A stretch of 64,000 nucleotides of DNA from CAUZIZ01 sp965218775 (GTDB lineage Bacteria; Acidobacteriota; UBA6911; RPQK01; JAJDTT01). The stretch is taken from assembly GCA_965218775.1 (NCBI GenBank), contig CBDCLS010000006.1, forward strand, positions 1-64,000, in the 5' to 3' direction. A program made the position numbers and the translations under genes. Position 1 is the first letter of the stretch; each line of letters starts with the position of its first letter. Positions 15,823-24,645 of the stretch are shown piece by piece. The notes under the pieces were generated by a model. That model made no database searches and had not been told where the DNA came from. It saw nothing but the letters and a program-made list of their open reading frames with translations.

Positions 15823-17259
15823 ATGAATAGCTACGAACAGTATCAAGAGGAAAAACGAAACCGATTACAACAGAGAGCAGAGAAAGCCGATGGAAAGTCC
15901 GAAGCGTCCTTCAATCGGTTTCATTCGCTCACAGATGGTATCCCACTCGGTCAGCCTATCTTGGTGGGTCATCATTCGGAGAAACGGCACAGAAGGACAC
16001 TCCGGCGTGCCGATGACGCGATCAGGAAAGGTGTCGAGGAGCAGAAGAAAGCCCAACACCTAAGAGAGAAGGCTAATAGCGTCGGCTCCGGTGGCATCTC
16101 TTCAGATGATCCCGACTCAGTCGTGAAGCTACAGCGAAAACTCGTAAAGATGGAACTCCAAAGGGCGTTTTGGAAGGACCTAAACAGCGCCTGGCGCAAA
16201 GCCAAGAAACCAGCGCCAGAGGCGAAAGAATCCTGGGAAGCGATCGCCAAATCGCTCGGTGCCGAGCTTGAAGCGGTCAACGAGTACCGTCTTACCCTGG
16301 CAAGGTTCCCCTACTACAAGGCTCCTGTTCCTGGCTACGCTCTGTCCAACCTAGGAGCCAATATTAAGCGGGTAGGTGAGCGCATCCGAGAGCAGCAGGC
16401 CAAGGATACCGAAGTCTACACCGAGCGCGACGCTGGCATCTTTACCGTGATAGAGGATCCTTCAATCAATCGGATTCAAATTGTGTTTCCTTCCAAGCCA
16501 GACAAGGAGACTTGTCACGTCATGCGCCGCTTTGGCTGGGTCTTCTCAAGGACCAACTCTGCCTGGCAACGTCACCTAAACAACGCCGGTCGCATCAGCG
16601 CCCAGATCGTAGAGAAGCAGCTGAAAGGCGACAACCAAGCGGTCAACCACATTGCAGACCTGGACACGACCGGCTTTGTCCGCGAAGACTGTGCCATCTA
16701 TGCCCGCGTCTCGACCACAGAGCAGAGCACAGAGCCTCAATTGATGGACCTACGAAGATATGCAGATCAGAGAGGCTGGGATGTTTACCACACTTATGAT
16801 GATAAGGGCATAAGCGGAACCCGAGACAGCAGGCCTGCCCTGGATAGCCTGATGAACGATGCCCGGAAGCGGCGGTTTGATGTGGTGCTAGTCTGGCGCT
16901 TCGATCGGTTCGCCAGGAGCACCAAGCACCTGGTGCTGGCCCTGGAGGAATTCAAGAATCTAGGCATCGACTTCGTGTCCTATCAGGAGAACATCGACAC
17001 CTCCAGCCCGCTGGGTGCAGCCATCTTTACCATCATAGGGGCCGTGGCACAGTTGGAGCGGGATATCATCGCAGAGAGGGTCAAAGCGGGTCTGAGAAGG
17101 GCTAGGAGCAATGGGAAGCGGTTGGGTAGGCCACAGGGTAGCAGGCTCGATAGAAAGCGGATTCGAGGGCTCAAAATCGAAGGGTTGAGCCTTCGTGAGA
17201 TTGCCCAGGAACTGAACATTTCCAAAACCAGTGTGGCCCGAGTCCTTCAGAGTTCCTGA
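15823..17259 (+). CDS. DUF3560-serine recombinase fusion
   Basis: This is a 478-aa protein made of two normally separate parts. Residues 1-270 match the DUF3560 pattern found on plasmids and islands: NRFHSLTDGIPLGQPILVGHHSEKRHR at the start and FGWVFSRTNSAWQRHLNNAG at the end. Residues about 290-478 form a complete small serine recombinase: catalytic Ser in YARVSTTEQS, DDKGISGTRDSRPAL, VWRFDRFARS, then LERDIIAERVKAGL and a C-terminal helix-turn-helix (LSLREIAQELNISKTSVARVL). The frame is continuous with no low-quality join, so it looks like a real fusion. It follows the RadC-like gene by 26 bp. It probably mobilises or resolves the element that carries it. Confidence 0.85.
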   Translation: MNSYEQYQEEKRNRLQQRAEKADGKSEASFNRFHSLTDGIPLGQPILVGHHSEKRHRRTLRRADDAIRKGVEEQKKAQHLREKANSVGSGGISSDDPDSVVKLQRKLVKMELQRAFWKDLNSAWRKAKKPAPEAKESWEAIAKSLGAELEAVNEYRLTLARFPYYKAPVPGYALSNLGANIKRVGERIREQQAKDTEVYTERDAGIFTVIEDPSINRIQIVFPSKPDKETCHVMRRFGWVFSRTNSAWQRHLNNAGRISAQIVEKQLKGDNQAVNHIADLDTTGFVREDCAIYARVSTTEQSTEPQLMDLRRYADQRGWDVYHTYDDKGISGTRDSRPALDSLMNDARKRRFDVVLVWRFDRFARSTKHLVLALEEFKNLGIDFVSYQENIDTSSPLGAAIFTIIGAVAQLERDIIAERVKAGLRRARSNGKRLGRPQGSRLDRKRIRGLKIEGLSLREIAQELNISKTSVARVLQSS

Positions 17260-17383
17260 GCAGCTCTCGTGAATCTGGAGAATAGTGTTGTAGGTCTTGT
17301 ACTTTTATCTCTAGGTCCTCCAGAATCTTCTGGGCAGCAGGAAGGGCTTCCCCTGGTGTGTCCTTCGATAACGCGAGGTTCCG

Positions 17384-17842
17384 ATGGCTCTTATTCTGAT
17401 GCTGGGCCTCCTGCTAGGAACCTACTTTATTCTCACGCTAGTGCACCGGCTTTGGTGGCGAGTGAGCATCTCACCAAGCCTTCGCGGTCGTTGTGGGCTG
17501 GCCCTGATGTTTCTCTTTACTGGGGTGGGTCACTTCGCGAAGACCGAGCCCATGGTCGAGATGTTGCCCTCCTGGGTTCCCCTGCGAGAGGCGATCATCT
17601 ACGGAACAGGCGTTCTTGAGTTTGCGGCGGCTGCCGGATTGATGTCGCCGTCGTTACACCTCGTGACGGGGAGGTTTCTAATCCTCTTCCTGGTTCTTGT
17701 GTTCCCTGCCAACGTGTACGCGGCTTTCCAGGGAGGCGAGATGGGAGGCGGGGATTTGGGCCTGGCCTATTTGCTCATCCGAGCACCGGTTCAGCTACTG
17801 CTCATCGGTTGGACCTATTGGTTTGCCGTGCGCCGAAACTAA
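17384..17842 (+). CDS. DoxX-like membrane protein
   Basis: This 152-aa integral membrane protein has four predicted helices. The segments ALMFLFTGVGHF and SWVPLREAIIYGTGVLEF fit the DoxX/DoxD-like family, whose members occur in envelope redox and stress settings without a firmly established activity. GAGG lies a few bases upstream of the ATG. It is followed 27 bp later by another small membrane protein, so the two probably form an operon. It lies just beyond the recombinase module and may be the first core gene to the right of the island. Confidence 0.7.
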   Translation: MALILMLGLLLGTYFILTLVHRLWWRVSISPSLRGRCGLALMFLFTGVGHFAKTEPMVEMLPSWVPLREAIIYGTGVLEFAAAAGLMSPSLHLVTGRFLILFLVLVFPANVYAAFQGGEMGGGDLGLAYLLIRAPVQLLLIGWTYWFAVRRN

Positions 17843-17869
17843 CCGCCCGTTCCCAGATCGGAGAACGCT

Positions 17870-18172
17870 ATGGGTGTCGAACTTGAACTATATTTGTTGC
17901 TCGCAATCTTGATTCTGGGAAGCTCGGTCTTCGCTGTATTCGAGGTCGAGACCCCGCGCTGGCGGAAAGTCCTAAAGTGGCTCATTGTCAGTGTCGGGAC
18001 TGTCGGTCTGTACTATGTGGCAGGCCACCTTGCATTGACTCTGCCTCTTGGGCTTGCCGCCATTGGGACAACGTTCCACTTCTGGTGGTGTCGCAAACAC
18101 GGCATCCATCCAATCCACGCGACGCCGCGACGCAAGTATTACCAGCTGCGGGGCTGGGATTGGCCCGAGTGA
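17870..18172 (+). CDS. Small membrane protein of unknown function
   Basis: This 100-aa protein starts at the ATG at 17870, with GGAG 7 nt upstream. Two or three hydrophobic helices (residues 6-23, 36-55 and about 57-72) are followed by a basic His/Trp-rich tail. I do not recognise the family. Its close spacing after the DoxX-like gene suggests co-transcription. Confidence 0.6.
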   Translation: MGVELELYLLLAILILGSSVFAVFEVETPRWRKVLKWLIVSVGTVGLYYVAGHLALTLPLGLAAIGTTFHFWWCRKHGIHPIHATPRRKYYQLRGWDWPE

Positions 18173-18447
18173 CTTATCCTCGAGGCTGCAAGAGCACTGT
18201 CCCAAAAAACCCTCCGGAATCCGAGAGCCAGAAGGCCCGTATTTGCTGGCTTCTAGGACCCTCCTTAGCTGTCCCGTAAAACACATGTTTCTTTTACACG
18301 GCATGGGTGTGGCCAAACGCGATCCGAAAGAAGCTCGGTTGGCCTCCGTGTTAGATATTGCACCCTGGGCGCACCCTGCCCCCAAAACGCCTGAAACAGG
18401 ATTGGCTATCTCTTCGTTATAAACAGGTGCACTGATTGAGGTTAGGA

Positions 18448-18522
<75 letters not shown>

Positions 18523-19420
18523 TCCGGGGGAAATGAGGCTCTTTCCGCTTGAAGAAATGTCTCGAGGGCCACCGGTTTCTTGGACCGAAGCTATGCTCTC
18601 ACGCTGCTTCGACGAATTAATGCAAGGATTGGACAGCATAAAAATCTCGGTGTTGGCAGCGTTTGTTGTCGGAGGTCCCTGGGTCCCTCTCACAGGGCGA
18701 GAGTATAGCATACGAACGCTGGGAAATAGGAATCTCGGAACGCAAGTTGAGGACCGAGACGCTCGGTCTGACCTGCTTTCATAGGGAGAAACCTAGTGCA
18801 GCTCGCCATAAGTTCTGAGCCAGGGGACAGTAGTCAATCGTTGTCGCTGGCTAGGCGTCGCGAGCGAGTCATATCGGGCTATATGTCGAGTCGAGCGCAA
18901 CAACGCCAGCGGCGACGAGGGGCTGCTGAACCCTGGTTCAAAACTTGTGGCGCACTGCACTAGTTATAGTTAGTCGATTCAGACTTGATTCGTCCGCATC
19001 GAGGCCGGAGAAGAGACCCTCCAAGACTTGCCTTCAAGGGTTACCTATCCGACGGCTCTGTGGCTAGGGTTGTCAACTGGACACCACTGCTCGTCGATTG
19101 GAGCCTTATCAGTACCAGGCTGATCCGCTCCCGCGATTCGACCCTTATCTTGCTGACGAGAGAAACATTTCGATATTGCCGGTAGAGGACCACGCAGAAA
19201 ACTGCCTGCTATCGTTGCCCCGTCCCCAGAAAGATCTCACCCTCAGAGCATAGCTGGTGGGATCGTTCACCAGTCCAAAGGGGAGGGGAATGTTGACCTC
19301 GACCGAACTGCCGCGGAATATCTCGATCCGGGTCTGACATACTCGTTTTCTTAGCCTCTCGCGAGATCGTGTTTTCGCTAAACCTGATCCAGACACAGTA
19401 TTGCCGGATGTTTGGATCAT
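18523..19420. other. 900 bp without a convincing gene, containing a MITE-like repeat
   Basis: The main recognisable content is the palindromic element at 18793-18963. The minus-strand frame 19145-19420 reads like part of a protein (a stretch EVNIPLPFGLVNDPTSYALR) but has no family I can name and ends directly at the TerB-like gene. It may be a fragment. Confidence 0.5.
18793..18963. mobile_element. MITE-like palindromic element, family 2 copy 1
   Basis: A 171-bp segment beginning CTAGTGCAGCTCGCCATAAG and ending in the imperfect inverted equivalent (CTTGTGGCGCACTGCACTAG). The terminal repeats extend about 60 bp with mismatches. A second copy lies in inverted orientation at 35420-35582 and matches along its whole length. 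There is no coding capacity. Confidence 0.75.
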
Positions 19421-19999
19421 TCAGGGAAGATCGAATGCCTTGCCTAGCTCCTCGATTACCTGTGCCTCGGCACTCGAAATCTTGGAGCCGAGCCCCAGAA
19501 AACCCCCACTTGCCTCGGCGACAGCTCGCGCCCTTCCCAACAAATCTTCCCTCAGGGGGTCCCTCTCCTCTGGTCCGAGCTGTTTACAGAGCCCTTCCAC
19601 GTACAGCCTCCAGGCCTCTCTCAGCGGCGGTTTCGGCCAGCGGTTCAAGGAGCTTTCCAGGAGACCATAAGGCAGGCTTCCCTCGGCCAGGCCTGACGCC
19701 CCTGCCGCCTTTAAAACTGCCTGCTTCTCTTTCTCATCCAGCTCACCATCAGCCCAAACTACCTCCAGCAGTGGAACCAGCTGCAGGGCGGCAACAGTCT
19801 CGGCCTCGATCCCCAACCGCAGGAGGCTCTCCAGAATCGGGTCGCTTGTAATCCCAGACGCCTCCGCCAAGGCCTCCTTCGCCTCTTTCAGTTTGGACTT
19901 CTCCCGAAGATTCTCGACCAGCCGCTGGTTTTCCTCGTAGAAAAACTGCTCCTCGAGAGCGCGCCTTCGAGCCTCCAAGAATTCGTTTTCCTGATGCAT
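19421..19999 (-). CDS. TerB-like protein
   Basis: This 192-aa protein begins at the ATG at 19999 behind a strong GGGAGGAAG site. After a charged coiled-coil N-terminus (residues 1-50), residues about 70-150 match the all-helical TerB/DUF533 pattern: LLEVVWADGELDEKEKQAVLKAAG, where the Asp/Glu loop can bind metal. TerB-like domains occur in tellurite-resistance and envelope-stress loci. No other ter gene is adjacent, so a tellurite role is not claimed. The gene is transcribed divergently from the NtrC-type regulator across a 392-bp gap. Confidence 0.7.
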   Translation of the reverse strand: MHQENEFLEARRRALEEQFFYEENQRLVENLREKSKLKEAKEALAEASGITSDPILESLLRLGIEAETVAALQLVPLLEVVWADGELDEKEKQAVLKAAGASGLAEGSLPYGLLESSLNRWPKPPLREAWRLYVEGLCKQLGPEERDPLREDLLGRARAVAEASGGFLGLGSKISSAEAQVIEELGKAFDLP

Positions 20000-20391
20000 A
20001 CTTCCTCCCTGTGCTGCACTGGTACACCATCAAAGCAGACGAAGTGCCTTGAGGCAAGCTCGATGCCAGTCTTCCAGGGGAGACAGTTGGACACGAACAC
20101 GTGCGTTATGTCTTGCTCTTACACATCAATAGATACCGTCCTCAGCAACCACGACTTTCAACCTGCGACCGATCGGGGTGTGTCAAATCACCCAGTCTTA
20201 GGACATAATAGGCTATGTAGCCCACAGCTTTCTTGGGCGCAGGGGAGACACCTTCTGGCCACAACTGAGTGAAATCTATAGAGTTGCGGAATCAGAAGCA
20301 GAAATAGAAGGGTTTTGGGGCGCAGTGGCTGACAGGTTGCTTTCCTAGCTTAGAAGATGGTGCTCCCTATCCTGACTCTCTGGCAATCACT
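20000..20391. other. Divergent intergenic region
   Basis: 392 bp between the divergent TerB-like and NtrC-type genes. It should hold both promoters. I see no clear -24/-12 sigma-54 box or repeat here. Confidence 0.4.
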
Positions 20392-21783
20392 ATGAGATCA
20401 ACACACGTTCTGGTAGTCGACGATGAGAAGCTGGTCCGATGGTCGATTCGGCAGAAACTGGAGTCAGCTGGCCATCAGGTCGTGGAAGCCGCTACCGGTG
20501 CCGAAGCAATGACACTCTTCCACCAGAATCTGCCCGATCTGGTCACGCTCGACGTTCACCTCCCGGATGAAACCGGGCTGAAGGTTCTCCTGGAGATGAA
20601 GAGGCTATCCCCCCTCACACCGATCATCATGATCACGGCCTACGGGGCGGTGGACGACGCGGTCAAAGCGCTTCAGATTGGGGCCTACGACTACCTCGAG
20701 AAGCCCGTCGACTTCAATCGCCTCCTCCATTCGATCAACAATGCCCTGGAATCGCGCTCCCTGCGAACCGAAGTGGATCGCGCCACGAAGCAGCAGAAAG
20801 ACACCTACGCAATAGACCGGATCATTGGGAATTCGGCCTCCATGCTAGAGATGAAGGCTCTGCTCGAAAAGGTGGCTTCCAGCGAGGCTCGCACCATCCT
20901 GGTGCAAGGCGAAAGTGGAACCGGAAAGGATTTGGTTGCGAAGGCGCTCCACTATCAGAGCAGCCGAGGACGCCAACCCTTTACGGTCCTAAACTGTGCC
21001 GCGATTCCAGAGCAGCTGCTGGAGAACGAGCTCTTTGGGCACGAGCGCGGAGCTTTCACAGACGCCAAGAGCTTGAAAAAAGGACTCCTGGAGTTGAGCG
21101 CCGGAGGCAGCATCTTCTTCGACGAAATCAGCGAGATCCCACTGAACCTCCAGGCGAAGCTGCTGCGGGTTCTCGAAGACCAGACATTTCGTCGCGTGGG
21201 CGGGGTGAAAGACATCTCCATCGATCTCAGGGTCATCTGCGTCAGTAACAAAGACCTGGAACAAATGGCCCAGGAGAATCAGTTCCGAGACGATCTCTTT
21301 TATCGTTTGTCAGTCATTCCGATTTCACTCCCGCCGCTGCGCGAACACAAGGAAGACATCGATCTTCTGGTGAAACACTTCATCCAGGACTACAACGTCC
21401 GTTTCAGGAAAGCCATCAAGGGATTGACCGCTGAGGCCAGGCGGGTGCTGCTCGATTACCACTGGCCGGGAAATGTCAGGGAGCTCAAGAACGCAATCGA
21501 ACGCGCCATGATTCTTCAGGATGACGGAGACATCTCTGCTGCTCTGCTTCCACTGCGGATTTCCGAATTCACGCCGGAGACGTCGCGTTCGTCCCTTGAC
21601 AACTCCTTAAAGATGCCTGCACAGGGAATCGATCTTTACGAGGTGGAGAAGGAATTGATCCGCCAGGCGCTGATCCTTAGTCGTGGGAACCAGACCAAGG
21701 CTTCTCGGTTATTGGCGATCACTCGGGATACCCTGCGGTACAAGATGAAGAAGTACTCGCTGGGACAGGAGAAGGTCGGATAG
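20392..21783 (+). CDS. NtrC-family sigma-54-dependent response regulator
   Basis: This 463-aa regulator has the classic three parts. The receiver domain (1-120) has acidic pocket D10/D11, phosphoacceptor D54 and K104. The AAA+ domain has Walker A GESGTGKD (173-180), a GAFTDA loop (220-225) and Walker B IFFDEI (241-246). A Fis-type helix-turn-helix forms the C-terminus (NQTKASRLLAITRDTLRYKM). The sigma-54-contacting loop usually reads GAFTGA; the Gly-to-Asp change at its fifth position is a known natural variant and may alter sigma contact. The gene converges on the PAS-histidine kinase at 21969, the likely partner, and the pair sits at the end of the respiratory operon. Confidence 0.93.
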   Translation: MRSTHVLVVDDEKLVRWSIRQKLESAGHQVVEAATGAEAMTLFHQNLPDLVTLDVHLPDETGLKVLLEMKRLSPLTPIIMITAYGAVDDAVKALQIGAYDYLEKPVDFNRLLHSINNALESRSLRTEVDRATKQQKDTYAIDRIIGNSASMLEMKALLEKVASSEARTILVQGESGTGKDLVAKALHYQSSRGRQPFTVLNCAAIPEQLLENELFGHERGAFTDAKSLKKGLLELSAGGSIFFDEISEIPLNLQAKLLRVLEDQTFRRVGGVKDISIDLRVICVSNKDLEQMAQENQFRDDLFYRLSVIPISLPPLREHKEDIDLLVKHFIQDYNVRFRKAIKGLTAEARRVLLDYHWPGNVRELKNAIERAMILQDDGDISAALLPLRISEFTPETSRSSLDNSLKMPAQGIDLYEVEKELIRQALILSRGNQTKASRLLAITRDTLRYKMKKYSLGQEKVG

Positions 21784-21794
21784 CTTCGGTCGGG

Positions 21795-21945
21795 GAACGG
21801 CGAGATTCTGCTGTTGTCCAGCTTGCTCCCACCTTCGTCGTCCTCGACGGCCGGAACTTGGGCTCATATTGCTAACACGTCAAGTCGTTCGCGGCTCTGC
21901 CGGACTTGGATTCGCAATACCAGGCGGTCCAACCGTGCGCGGTGA
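21795..21945 (+). repeat. Dispersed intergenic repeat R1, copy 1
   Basis: This segment contains GTTGTCCAGC...GCTCCCACCTTCGTCGTCCT, CGGAACTTGGGC and CAAGTCGTTCGCGGCTCTG in the same order as at 42255-42425, and parts recur at five or more further intergenic sites. It lies between the convergent regulator and kinase genes. Confidence 0.75.
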
Positions 21946-21968
21946 CTTGCGACCCTCTCTTGACCCGA

Positions 21969-23066
21969 TCACGGTAGAGTTTCAGGGGTTTGCTTGGGAA
22001 GGCGCAGGGTTACGGCGGTGCCGTTGCCGAGCTCGCTGGAAAAGGAGATAGAGCCACCGTGTGCGGACATGATCTTCTTGCACATCGCGAGACCCAACCC
22101 GGTTCCGGTGGTTCTGGTGGTGAAGAAGGGTTGGCCTAGCTTTTCCAACGCATCGGGACGAACTCCATGCCCGGTGTCGGTGATTTTCAGATAGGCAGAA
22201 TCTGCATCCTCGGAAAGCTCCAAGCGGATCTCGCCGCCGTCGGGCATGGCTTGAGCCGCGTTGTCCAAGAGGTTTCGAAGCACCTGCTCGAAGAGCACCG
22301 CATCGAAGGGTACCCGGACATGGCTCCCGTGTCCCAGCTGAAAACCTATGGCCGAGAAGGGCTCCTCGCCCTGGAGGGACAGGACCAACGATTCCAGTAT
22401 CTCGTACAAGTCGTGTGAGTGCGGCTCGGCAACGAGTGGCTTCGAGAATTGGAGGAGCCGATTGATGGTGTCGTCAAGGCGGTGGACGCGCTCGGAGAGC
22501 TCCCTGAAGACCTGATGGTAGGGACCTTCATCCACGAAGCTTTCTTCCAAGACATCGATGACGCCACTGATCGCTGCCAGCGGGTTCTTGACCTGGTGAG
22601 CCATCGAAGCCGCCATTTCCCCTACCGCCGCCAGGCTGCGTGCGCTCGCCAACTCGTCCTCTAATCGCTTCGACTCCGTCAGATCCAGAACCGATCCTAC
22701 GAGGACTCGCTGATCATCGGAGGCCACTTCTCCCACACCAAGATGCATCGGAAAGGTGGTTCCGTCTTTGCGTCTACCGACCAGTTCCCGACCGATACCT
22801 ATGATTTTCGCTTCGCCCGTCTCCCGGTAGCGCCTCAGATACTGATCGTGCTGGCCTCGCTCCGGTTCGGGCATCAGCAGGGAGACATTCTCACCAACGG
22901 CTTCGGCTGCGCTGTACCCGAACATGCGCTCGGCTGCCGAATTGAAGGACTGGATCACGCCGTTTGCGTCGATCGTGATGATCCCTTCAACCACGTTCTC
23001 CAGGATTGCCTGGTTCATGCGGCCCTCTCTGAGCAGCTGTTCTGCCATCCTCTTGCGGTCTGGCAC
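21969..23066 (-). CDS. PAS-domain sensor histidine kinase
   Basis: This 365-aa kinase begins with GTG at 23066 (GGAGG 8 nt upstream). A PAS domain (about 17-130: NVVEGIITIDANGVIQSFN, ERMFGY, MPEPER) is followed by a HisKA segment with H157 in SMAHQVKNPLAAI, and an ATPase domain with NLLDNAAQAM and the Gly-rich TGTGLGLAMCKKI. No membrane helices are seen, so it is cytoplasmic. It is the last gene of the operon coding for Rieske protein, cytochrome b and octahaem cytochrome (74-bp gap) and probably phosphorylates the convergent NtrC-type regulator. Confidence 0.92.
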   Translation of the reverse strand: MPDRKRMAEQLLREGRMNQAILENVVEGIITIDANGVIQSFNSAAERMFGYSAAEAVGENVSLLMPEPERGQHDQYLRRYRETGEAKIIGIGRELVGRRKDGTTFPMHLGVGEVASDDQRVLVGSVLDLTESKRLEDELASARSLAAVGEMAASMAHQVKNPLAAISGVIDVLEESFVDEGPYHQVFRELSERVHRLDDTINRLLQFSKPLVAEPHSHDLYEILESLVLSLQGEEPFSAIGFQLGHGSHVRVPFDAVLFEQVLRNLLDNAAQAMPDGGEIRLELSEDADSAYLKITDTGHGVRPDALEKLGQPFFTTRTTGTGLGLAMCKKIMSAHGGSISFSSELGNGTAVTLRLPKQTPETLP

Positions 23067-23140
23067 GGATGGATCCTCCAGTGGCTTCTAGCGTCTTTCG
23101 CTGCCCGGAACAGAGAGTCAAACCGTATAGGATTCCATGT

Positions 23141-24616
23141 TCACTGTGCGTATCTGCTCTTGAACTCCTCCGCTGCCTTGGCCCGGGCGGCCACTTCTGC
23201 GGCACTCATCTTCCCACTGAACCAGCGGTGCTCGGGTGCGTCAAGAACTCGCTTCAGTTCGGCTTCGAGCTGCGCTGCTGCCGAGGCCTTTCCCTCTTTC
23301 CTGCCGTGTTCAATCAGCTCTCGCATCTGCGGGACAAACTCCATGTAGAACCGATGGGCCACTTCGTAAAAGCCGTGCCACTGGGTGTAGTCCGGTCCCA
23401 TCATCGCCACACCGTGGCGGGCGCGCCGGCCCTCGTGGTGCCAGAGGAAGAAGTAGGTGAACTCGAGTTCGTCGTCGAACTGTGTCGAGCTCAGCAGCCC
23501 GCTGCTTCGGGCCAACTGGAAGAGCTTGGTCGAAGGAATGCCAAACTTGTTATTGTAGAGCCCCACGGCACCGTCATATTGCTGGTACCAGTTGCCGACC
23601 CATTCGGGACCGTGGCAGCTTTGGCACACATCTCTCATATCATTCCTGCGGTCCTGCCACGGCTTGACCTTCCTCCCTTGCTTGATGGCGGCGGCGTCAA
23701 TTTTCTCTGATACCGGAGGCCGCAAGGTCCAAGAGATCCGCTCGCCGACATCGTGCGTCAGGGGAAGGTTCTTGGTAGCGCTCATATGGCAGGTGGTACA
23801 AGTCGGCCCCTGCTCGAAGTGCTTGCCCGGGATCCATTCCTTTTCTTCCATCATCGGCTCGAAGCGGGTCCGGTTGGCGGCGAAGGCAATCCCGTGTTTC
23901 GATTCTGAGTAGACCTCGAACTGAGGATGATCCGGACCGAGGTGGCAACGCCCGCAGTTTTCCGGCATCCGTGCCTGGGCACGAGAGAAGTTATGGCGAA
24001 GGTGGCAAGCGGAGCACGAGCCCCGGGAACCGTCGGGGTTGATGCGGCCGATGCCGGTGTTGGGCCAGGTATCGGGATCGAGTTTGCCCTCCTCGAGCAC
24101 CTTCACCTCGGAACCGTGGCACTGTAGGCATCCGCTGACGGCGGCCGGCGATGACTTCACCTTGTTACCGTCCGCATCGAACTCGGTGAAACCCTCGACC
24201 ACCTCTGCCAAAACGTTGTCCAGACTCCCCAGGATCTGTCCGGCCTTGGCATGGTGAGATGCCTCAAATTCATCGACCTCGCGCTCGTGGCAGCGGGCGC
24301 AGTCGGTCGGACTCACGATGGTCGCAATTCGGGAACCCTCATGCTCATACCCGTCAATGTCCTCGGATTCGGCTCGATGGCAATCCAGGCAGCCGATTCC
24401 GGAGGAGGCGTGAGTGCTGATCTCCCATTGGCCCACGATGCCAGGAGACTTGACCTGGTGGCAGTCAACACAGTCCTCGTTTTCGGACGTCACTACCGCG
24501 TCCGGGGCTCGGACAAAGCGAGCTCGGCCCCCTTCGATCCAGACGACGATCACAAGGGTAGCGAGGAAAACCAGCGCCAAGACGATAATGATCTTTTGCT
24601 TTTGATCCAAGGTCAC
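23141..24616 (-). CDS. Octahaem cytochrome c, hydroxylamine-oxidoreductase-like
   Basis: This 491-aa exported cytochrome has eight CxxCH haem sites (CVDCH, CLDCH, CARCH, CLQCH, CSACH, CGRCH, CTTCH, CQSCH) and one N-terminal membrane anchor (residues 9-28). Spacing and the C-terminal block LWHHEGRRARHGVAMMGPDY followed by TQWHGFYEVA match the HAO/octahaem family. A Tyr lies in the region where true hydroxylamine oxidases have their cross-linking Tyr, but I cannot confirm the alignment by eye. The direction of reaction (hydroxylamine oxidation or nitrite reduction) is therefore open. It lies 29 bp after a cytochrome b gene, so electrons probably pass between it and the quinone pool through the Rieske/b complex. 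The start is GTG at 24616. Confidence 0.88.
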   Translation of the reverse strand: MTLDQKQKIIIVLALVFLATLVIVVWIEGGRARFVRAPDAVVTSENEDCVDCHQVKSPGIVGQWEISTHASSGIGCLDCHRAESEDIDGYEHEGSRIATIVSPTDCARCHEREVDEFEASHHAKAGQILGSLDNVLAEVVEGFTEFDADGNKVKSSPAAVSGCLQCHGSEVKVLEEGKLDPDTWPNTGIGRINPDGSRGSCSACHLRHNFSRAQARMPENCGRCHLGPDHPQFEVYSESKHGIAFAANRTRFEPMMEEKEWIPGKHFEQGPTCTTCHMSATKNLPLTHDVGERISWTLRPPVSEKIDAAAIKQGRKVKPWQDRRNDMRDVCQSCHGPEWVGNWYQQYDGAVGLYNNKFGIPSTKLFQLARSSGLLSSTQFDDELEFTYFFLWHHEGRRARHGVAMMGPDYTQWHGFYEVAHRFYMEFVPQMRELIEHGRKEGKASAAAQLEAELKRVLDAPEHRWFSGKMSAAEVAARAKAAEEFKSRYAQ

Positions 24617-24645
24617 AGGTGTACCCCCTAGTGCGATCTAGCGCA

